Shown: in pieces, positions 56,998 to 64,000 of the stretch
Layout of the letters: each line of letters opens with the position of its first letter
Numbering within the stretch: position 1 is the stretch's first letter
NCBI GenBank assembly: GCA_038503035.1
Contig: JAVSML010024591.1
Coordinates: forward strand, 1-64,000
Length of the DNA: 64,000 nucleotides
Direction of reading: 5' to 3'
From: Crocodylus rhombifer
Taxonomy: Eukaryota > Chordata > Crocodylia > Crocodylidae
Notes under the pieces: generated by a model
What the model was told of the DNA's origin: nothing
Database searches by the model: none
The model's input: only the letters and a program-made list of their open reading frames with translations
Program-made: the position numbers and the translations under genes

Positions 56998-59075
56998 CTA
57001 GAGGAAAAACAAAAAAACCTCAGGATTTAGTTTAGATAACTTCAATTATAGCCCTCCGGCCTACTTTAAATACTCAAAGGAACTTTGACAGGGGCTTGAA
57101 AAGGGGTTTTTAGATACAGTAAGTCCTTATGAAAAACTGACATATGCTAAGCTTTATGCTTCCTGGCAGCTTTAATTGCATTGATCTATTAGAAAAAAAT
57201 CTCTGACAAATGAATGGTGAGACACTGGAAAAATATAACTATGGAAGAGTGACTTCTGCCACAAATACATTCAAGGGGTCTTTGGAGCGTGCTGTAAATA
57301 TTTTTTTCTTGAAGTAATAATAGTCTGTCAATATCAGACATGCAATTTCTCCACATGCAGTTTAAAAACATCTATTGCTTAGTTTTAACATATCGTATTA
57401 ATGGGAAATGAACTGACATTGCTATTTGTGGTATATGTCTTTTTAAGCTGTGTCAAGACCATCTTGAATGTATGGCTAGGAATTCCTAAGCAAGTCTGTG
57501 CCATAAGTGATTCAGTAAAATGAAGAATAGGCAACCCCATCTTAATGATGCTTTGAACCTCAAGTGGGCAATTCCTTATCACTATACTCACTGCATTACA
57601 GATATATACAGGACATGCCACACAGAGATACTGATGCCATCTATTTCCTTAGTAAACAACTTATCAGTAGCCCATAGTTTATAACTCTGCCTGAGGCAGG
57701 AAACAAAACATTGTGATTTTTACACAAATCTGATCCTGGGTCACCTTCAGTAAGTTTGCAGAAACTAGCATCCTTTTACAGAATGCCCTGCTGCCTGTTG
57801 TATCACAAGATAATGCAAGTTGGATCGTTGCTTAAACTGACATAAGGCAGCTGTGACAAAACATTAGGTATTTCAACTTAAATATATTTCCCCCTTCAGT
57901 TAAGCAATTATGGTTGTATTAGGAGCTTGTCCAAGTGCCACTTACTGGCTGGCATGACTCATCACTGGATCTGCAGGGTCTTCTCCTTGGATGTTCTTGC
58001 TGATGGAGCCACAGTGGTCTACTTCTCTTTTAGCTCCTTTTTCCTTATGCTAAGACCCCTTGATTCTCATCACTTAAGTAAATCAATGATCCTTTAGGTA
58101 TCTCCTGCTTCATCTGGCTCACCCATAGCCCATCCACTGTGACTTCCTTTTCCCATTCCAACTCTCTCTTGGAATAACCCAGGGTGGGGAGGGATGGAGG
58201 GGTGGTGGGGATTACCATTTGCCTCTTGGAGAAACTGTCAGTTCTGCGTAACCAGGACTCTCTACCAGAATGGGGGTGTCCATTCCTCTTCACCTCCTTG
58301 GGTCTCTTCTCTTCAGCCCTTACCTCTTCCCCTTGGCCTAACCTCAGCAGTTTATTTCCTTCCTGGGTTCTAAGCCTTTCCTCTGTTTGATCTTTCTTTT
58401 GCCATAAAGATCCACTCTTCTAGCAACTAGTTGTGAAGATACCTGTCTACATCAGCCTAGCACTTGCCAGTTATTATAGCATAAGAAGCTCCCTTTGTTT
58501 TCCTGAACCTCTGAATGGCTACCACTTAAACAAGATAAACAACTTTTCATTGACTTTAAGAAATAGCAGGACTAGAAATGCCACTCAATAATGGATAACA
58601 ACGGCTTGCATAGAAATCAGATCTAGTGGTCTTATTAGTCTGCTTTACTTTGGGCAAAAGTAAAAAAAATCTCTAAAATTATATATATTTTTAGATTTAG
58701 CAAAATAATTAAAGTAATAATAATGAGATAATTTTAAATAACCCACTGGTCTTTCCAGACTTAACCTGAATAACTTTATGAAACTAGCGGTGTATTCCTG
58801 CAACCGGGTCTTAATGGTTACAGGGGTCTGCATATGTAGATCTGATTCCAGGCTAAAGTAATTGACAGGAAGCATCCTTTTACAGTTTCTTGCCCCCTCC
58901 CCACTCCTCACACCACAAGTGAAAGTCCCCAAGTCCATACCCATCAGTACATAAATTTGTATTTAGCCAATATGTAGGCATCAAGTCATATCTTCTCTAT
59001 GGCATTGCCCTGCCATGACACCAGCCAATGGAATTTTTATAATGATGTAACTGTAAAAGGATAAGCTCCAAGTAC
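56998..59075. other. Intron sequence of ADGB
   Basis: No repeats or extra exons identified by eye. Confidence 0.5.
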
Positions 59076-59231
59076 CTTGACAGCTCTGCCCGGCTCTGCA
59101 GACTCCCATGCTTGTTTCATTGCTTTGATTTCATCTGCTCTTTCAGTATCTTTCTTCACTTCTAGTGTTTCAGTCTCACCCTGCTCACTCACTAAACGTA
59201 AGGTCCAGTAAGGTTTGTTCGGATCAGCTTG
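59076..59231 (-). CDS. ADGB: Androglobin C-terminal exon 1 of 5 in this window (fifth from last)
   Basis: This 156-nt exon, phase 0 at both ends, encodes 52 residues beginning QADPNKPYWTLRLVSEQ and ending AEPGRAVK. Reading the minus strand, the acceptor is a TTTAG directly before CAAGCTG and the donor is AAG|gtactt. The PYWTLR stretch followed by a charged KKDTERADEIKAMKQAWE helix is the part I most clearly associate with androglobin. It is the most conserved-looking block of the five exons and lies C-terminal to the globin and calpain-like domains. A CR1 element (59823-62535) starts about 590 bp upstream, in the preceding intron. I saw no further coding exon between 59232 and the right edge. 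Confidence 0.87.
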
Positions 59232-59822
59232 CTAAAGATGGAATAGAATAAAAGAAACTCATCAATTAGTCTAATGCATTATCTTTTTTTAAAACTACTC
59301 ATTTTTTTGCTCTTTGTTTATTTTTCATGCACCCCAGAGTTCAGCTTTACTTTGATATGCTTTACACGTAAACAGCAATTGGCAAAAGAAGCCTCTTATG
59401 CTAAGGGCTGGAAGTGCCAGCCTGATGTGCACAGATATTTTCACAATTAGCACGCAGCAGTTGCAAAGCAGATGGCTGGAATTAAATTAGCACAAAAAGT
59501 TTTCTTAATCCATTAGAAGCATATTTTAAACATAAATTGGTCTTGCTCAGACTTATCATAACAGTGAGATAAAGTAGGCAATCACTTTGGAAATGGATAG
59601 CATAAATTTTCTTATTACAGACCAAATCACACCACTTTGGCCAATGTGTAGTTTTGGAATAGGCTCTGCTGCATTCACAGCAGTATATTATCTTTCTGTC
59701 TGGATCCTGCAAAGGACCCTCTGAGGCTCTCCCAGATCCAGACAGAGAGAAAGATAGACTAACTTGGGCATTCATCCTTTCCTAAGCTCAGCATGGCCCA
59801 GGGTAGAACTCTAACATTCATA

Positions 59823-62535
59823 CTTTCATAGTTTCTAGGGTCGGAAGGGACCTGAGTAGATCACCTAGTCCGACCCCCTGCCATGGCAGGAAAGATTACT
59901 GGAGTCAAACGACCCCAGCAAGGTGTTCATCTAACCTCCTCTTAAAGACCCCCAGGGTAGGAGCCAGCACCACTTCTTTTGGAAGTTGGTTCCAGATCCT
60001 AGCCACCTTGACTGTGAAGTAGCACCTCCTGATATCTAGCCTAAATCTACCCTCTGCCAGCTTGTGACCGTTATTCCTGGTCACTCCTGGTAGTGCTCGG
60101 GGGAACAGGGACTTCCCCAGTGTCTGCTGATCCCCCCTGACAAGGTTGTAACAGGCCACTAGATCTCCCCTCAGCCTTCTCTTGTAGAGGCTGGACAGGT
60201 TCAGGTCCCATAGCCTCTCCTCATAGGGCCTGCCCTGCTGTCCCCGGGTCATACGAGTGGCCCTCCTCTGGACCCTCTCCATGTTGTCCACTTCCCTCCT
60301 GAAGTGTGGCACCCAGAACTGGATGCAGTACTCCAACTGTGGCCTGACCAGTGTCGCATAGAGGGGGAGGATCACCTCCTTGGACCTGCTCGAGATGCAT
60401 CTGTAGATGCATGACAAGGTACGGTTGGCCTTCCTGACTGCCTCCCCACACTGCCGGCCCATGTTCATCTTGAAGTCAGTGATGACTCCAAGATCCTTTT
60501 CTGCCTCTGTACTGATGAGAAGGGAGTTCCCCAACCTGTTGGTATGGTGCAGGTTCTTCCTCCCCAGGTGCATCACCTTGCACTTGTCAGTGTTGAATCC
60601 CATTCTATTCTCATCCGCCCACCCCTGTAACCTGTCTAGGTCTGATTGTAGCTTATTCCTCCCTTCTAGCGTGCCCACATCCCCCCACATCTTAGTGTCA
60701 TCAGCAAATTTGAACAGGGTGCTTTTTACCCCCTGGTCCAAGTCACTGATGAAGATGTTGAACAGTGCGGGCCCGAGGACCGAGCCCTGTGGAACCCCAC
60801 TGCCCACATCCCTCCAGGTCGAAAATGACCCATCCACCACCACTCTCTGGGTGCGGCCCTCCAGCCAGTTGGTGACCCATTTGACTGTGTGGGTGTCAAC
60901 ACCACAGTCCCCCAGTTTCTTAATGAGAACGGGGTGAGAGACAGTGTCGAATGCCTTCCGAAAGTCCAGGAAGACTATGTCCACTGCTACCCCTGCATCT
61001 AAGGATTTGGTGATCTGATCATAGAAGGCCACCAGGTTGGTCTGACAGGACCTGCCACTGATGAACCCATGCTGGTTGCCCCTAAGTATGAAATCCCTTG
61101 CTGGCCCCTCGTGGATGTGTGCCAGAATAATTTTCTCAAACAGCTTGCCTAGGATTGAGGTAAGATGAACTGACCTATAGTTTCCCGCGTCCTCCTTCTT
61201 ACCCTTTTTGAAGATGGGAACCACGCTGGCCCCCTTCTAGTCCTCTGGCACCACACCAGAGCACCATGAGTGCTTGTAAAGCCGTGCCGGGGTCCTGCAA
61301 TGACCTCAGCCAATTCCTTTAGTACTGTAGCATGGAGCTCGTCTGGACCGGCTGACTTGAATACGTCCAGTCCCTCCAGAAGCTCCCTAACTAGTTCCTC
61401 ACTAACCCTTGGCCTAGGTGTGCCTCCCCTGGGGCCTGAGGGAGGCCCAGCGGGGGGTGACCGTTCTGGTCCCTGCTTAGGAATATGGAGACAAAGAAAT
61501 TGTTAAACATGCTGGCTTTGTTGTCTGGTGTGATGACCAAATTTCCTAATGTGTCCTGCAGGGGCCCCACATTACCCGGAACCTTCTTTTTACCCCCTAT
61601 GTGTTTAAAGAAGGACTTCTTATGTCCTTAACCCAGGAAGCTAGTCCCAGTTCCATCTCTGCCTTGGCCTTCCTGACCGCCCCCCTACATCCCTGAGCAA
61701 CTGCAGTATAGTCATCCCTCGTGATGGCCCCTCCTTTCCATTGGGTGTATGCCTCCCTTTAAGCTAGGAGACATTCCCGGATGCTTTTGGTGAGCCATGG
61801 GGGCTTGTGTGCCCTCCTGCTCCCTTTGATCCTCGTTGGGATTACCTCCCTTTAGGCTTGGAGGATCGTCTCCTTAAGGAGTGACCACTCTCTTTGGACA
61901 CCTGGCTTCCCCCCCCCCCCGGGACCTCAGTGCTTCCCTGACTATTCTCCTTAGCTCATTGAAGTTTGCCCTCCTGAAATCTAGGGCTGCTGCCTTGCTG
62001 CAGGCCTTTGCCACCTTGCGCTGGATGGTGAATTCCAGCAGGCAATGATCACTGTCGTCCAGGTGGTCGAGCACCCACAGCCCCACCAGGTCATCTCCCA
62101 TGGCCAGCACCGGGTCCAGCAAGGTGTCTCCCCTGGTGGGGCTGTGCACCTCCTGGGTTAGATGGAGGTCCTGCACTCTGGCCAATAACCTACGTGAGCG
62201 GTCAGACCTGGCTGACTGCTCTTCCCAGCAGATGTCCGGGAAGTTCAGGTCCCCCATGACTACCACATCCTTAGACTTCACTACCTCCGTGACCTGACCT
62301 AAGAATTCCTGGTCGAGCTGTTTCCCTTGGTTGGGAGGTCTGTAGTAGACCCCCACTGTTAAGTCTCTTTCCCCTCAACTGCCTTGTATTCTAACCCAAA
62401 GCACTTCAGAGTGCCCTTCTGATTCTTTGTTAATTGATGAGGATGGGTATTCCTCCTTAATGTAGAGTGCCACGCCCCCACCTTTCCTTCCTATCCTGTC
62501 CCTCCTGTACAGCCTATAGCCCTTGATATTCACAT
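59823..62535 (-). mobile_element. Young-looking CR1 LINE in an ADGB intron, same orientation as the gene
   Basis: The RT and C-terminus are open for 439 codons (61224-59905): PIFKKGKKEDAGNYR, LTSILGKLFEKI, GFISGRSCQTNLVAF, DIVFLDFRKAFDTVSHP, VPQGSVLGPALFNIFISDL, LFKFADDTKMWGDV (catalytic FADD), and the C-terminal RVQRRATRMTRGQQG and PTLGVFKRRLDEHL. Upstream, the endonuclease is present but interrupted (MGDLNFPDICWEEQ near 62255; DSDHCLLEFTIQ near 62050; GGGVALYIKEE near 62480). A 12-C run at 61909-61920 disrupts the linker. The 3' end is TTTCATAGTTTCTAGGG at 59823. The 5' end is truncated within the endonuclease. The sequence is close to the copy at 22443. Confidence 0.94.
61909..61920 (+). 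repeat. Poly-C run (12 C) in CR1
   Basis: Homopolymer within the CR1 linker; it lies where a G-rich codon run would be on the minus strand and probably causes a frameshift. Confidence 0.9.
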
Positions 62536-62790
62536 TGCCTGAGGTCGTATTACATTTCCGCAGCCATGACTTCCATGTGCAGAATCTCTGCCAGAAGAGT
62601 TTAATTGATGCTGTACTCACCACAGCTCAGGGTACAATGCCAGAAACCCATATTAGCAGGGATTTGAACTGGGAGGAAGCCATGGATGTATTATGGGTTT
62701 ATGTGCAGGTCTCACTGACTGTTTGGTAAAAACTACCAGAATATTGGAGATATGTTTCTTCATAAAAAGCCCCATGGACTAGGGACAGAA
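62536..62790. other. Sequence upstream of the CR1 insertion, likely ADGB intron
   Basis: No coding exon or repeat recognised. Confidence 0.4.
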
Positions 62791-63015
62791 GTTACACCAA
62801 TAAACCAATTTAAGTGATCAGAAACTGGTTTAAACTTGTAACAGAACATTAGTTTCAAAATGGCCAAAACTGATTTAAGATAAACCTTGTTGTATGTAGT
62901 ACTGGACTTAACTTATTTGGGTCAAACTAGTTTATGCAACTTCTGTCCCAGACCCCTTCCTGGTTTAAGTTAAATCAGAGTCTTCCAGCATCCCAGCATG
63001 CTCTGCAGCTCTGGA
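62791..63015. repeat. Unclassified interspersed repeat, copy B (pairs with 10985-11225)
   Basis: ATCAGAAACTGGTTTAAACT, AAACTGATTTAAGATAAACC, then TTCCAGCATCCCAGCATGC parallels copy A. The right side continues into GC-rich sequence that differs from copy A. Confidence 0.65.
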
Positions 63016-63706
63016 CTGGGCTGTGCTCTCTGCTCCAGAGTGCAGGGCTGGCCACACCCTTCTGCTTTCCAGCCCAAGCAGTGGTAGGGGCGTGGCCGGA
63101 AGCTTGCCTGCCATGGCCCCCTGAGGTGAAGGGGGGAGGGGGAGTTTATTCCCCCCCTTTCTCTCCTCAGGACCCTAGCCAGTGTCTGCCTGGCCAGGGT
63201 GTAGCAGCTCCTGTCAGGCATTTCCCACTCCCTTGCCCAAAGCACCCACAGGGAGGGGGCAGGGTGGCATGACCAGCCAACTCCAGCAAATGGGAATGGA
63301 ATAGGGTTTAGTTCCCTCCTCCCCTTTGTCCCACCCACAGTGCAGGGCAGAGCCAGCTGAGCATGCAGCTAGGGGAGCAGCTCCTGCCTGGTAGCCACTT
63401 CTACCTAGCCCTGGCCCCCACAGCAGTGCTCATGGCACAGGCTCACCCCTTCAGACCTGAGCCCTGTTAGTTGCAGCCACCAGGCACTGAGTCTGTTGTG
63501 CCCTGTTCACTGTTCTCCAACCTGGTGGTGGGAGTGCAGCATAGCACTGTGTACCAGGTGCCATCCCTGCAACTTCCCCGCTGCTGTCACTGTTACCATC
63601 AGGGGTGCCCACCCTGGCCATACTGGTACAGCAGCAGCTGATATAGGGGACCATGCTGCACCTTTGGCTCCCCACCGCCCGCCCCACTGCCACCTGGGGC
63701 ATGACC
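63016..63706. other. GC-rich sequence, probably repeat-derived
   Basis: Two segments with GAAGG..GAGGGGGAGTTTATTCC-type motifs resemble the units in 63707-64000. Open frames on both strands look like composition artefacts. Confidence 0.4.
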
Positions 63707-64000
63707 CCATTAAGGTGAAGGGTGCAGGGAGAGGGTTAATTCCTCCCTCTATCCCCTCTCACCCTGGGGACCAGGTTTGCCAGCCTCAGTCACTGCCTCT
63801 GCCACTCACCCGTAGCCAAGAAGGGAGGGGGTTAATTCTTCCCTTTGTCCCCTCTCCCCCTGGGGACCACAGGGTTTGCCAGTCCTGGCCACCACCTTCA
63901 CCACCACCCACCTTCACCACCACCCACAGCCAGGCAAACCCTGGGATGGGGAGAGGGGACAGAGGGAAGAATTAACTTCCTGTACCTTTCACCTTAATGG
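63707..64000. repeat. Inverted repeat cut by the window edge
   Basis: CCATTAAGGTGAAGGGTGCA at 63707 recurs inverted at the very end (inverted: CCATTAAGGTGAAAGGTACA). The arms extend about 90 bp, each including TTAATTC(C/T)TCCCTCT and TCCCCTCTC(C/A)CC. A third, partial unit lies between them near 63820-63870. Confidence 0.75.

Larger units (their letters stand above)
47516..59231 (-). other. ADGB: 3' end of the androglobin gene (last five exons, four introns, 3'UTR)
   Basis: Five exons on the minus strand (59231-59076, 56997-56889, 52984-52876, 49910-49727, 47952-47761) join to 750 nt: 249 codons plus TAA. Every junction has AG acceptor and GT donor, and exon phases agree at each join, so no coding exon need be missing between them. 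Introns are about 2.08, 3.90, 2.97 and 1.77 kb. The product is a hydrophilic, glutamate/lysine-rich C-terminus ending in KKK, which I recognise as the androglobin tail (PYWTLRLVSE, KKDTERADEIKAMKQAWE, SLDEAR...AYRSKLLEAE). Androglobin is a large chimeric protein with a calpain-like N-terminus, a circularly permuted globin domain and an IQ motif, expressed in testis and ciliated cells; those parts lie outside this window. The introns hold CR1 tails, hAT-like elements and simple sequence. Confidence 0.87.

Noticed and set aside
1..64000. CRISPR, operons, phage, toxin-antitoxin or other prokaryotic systems
   Set aside because: No regularly spaced repeats, no dense coding, and clear vertebrate introns and LINEs throughout.
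1..64000. Endogenous retrovirus
   Set aside because: I found no LTR pair, primer-binding site or gag/pol/env-like frame; the RT motifs present are all LINE-type.

Overview
This window is vertebrate nuclear DNA, most likely from a crocodilian. The sequence shows a sparse gene with short exons and long introns, several CR1 LINE copies of different ages, and many non-autonomous DNA transposons. The 3' ends of the younger CR1 copies (short repeats of the type GAAACTATGAAACTATG) match what I remember of alligator CR1. Crocodilian is therefore a recollection-based call; a turtle is the main alternative. There is no operon, CRISPR array or other prokaryotic system.

One protein-coding gene is recognisable. 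On the minus strand, five exons between 59231 and 47761 splice in perfectly compatible phases (0, 0, 1, 2, 0) into the last 249 codons of androglobin (ADGB). A stop codon and an AATAAA signal follow at 47761 and 47521-47516. The 5' part of the gene lies beyond the right edge. Everything left of about 47500 is the intergenic space downstream of ADGB; I see no convincing second gene there, only one exon-like open frame at 41039-41194.

The rest is mostly mobile DNA. CR1: 6375-8453 (+, RT deleted), 9780-10857 (+, old), 22443-23080 (+), 27210-28010 (+, ORF1 only), 28651-31700 (-, longest), 59823-62535 (-, youngest-looking, in the most 5' ADGB intron seen), plus short tails. A different, decayed LINE lies at 32850-33900 (-). 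DNA elements with target duplications or matching ends: 865-1187, 5576-5686, 12059-13801, 20854-21545, 23410-24433, 35179-35956, 44294-44980, 45851-46117, 50937-51503 and 54233-55041. A separate family whose ends begin GGG(T/C) and contain TCTACAC is concentrated between 36150 and 40050, with further copies near 5900, 23352 and 25702. tRNA-like SINE heads occur near 39600 and 40880.

The most interesting themes are: GC-rich fold-back cores recurring in several DNA transposons; a strong CTCF-like motif carried by a TIR element at 37707-37726; an element nested inside another with an exact 8-bp duplication; CR1 ORF1 esterase remnants; and the unclassified LINE. All calls are by eye; no alignment or database search was run.
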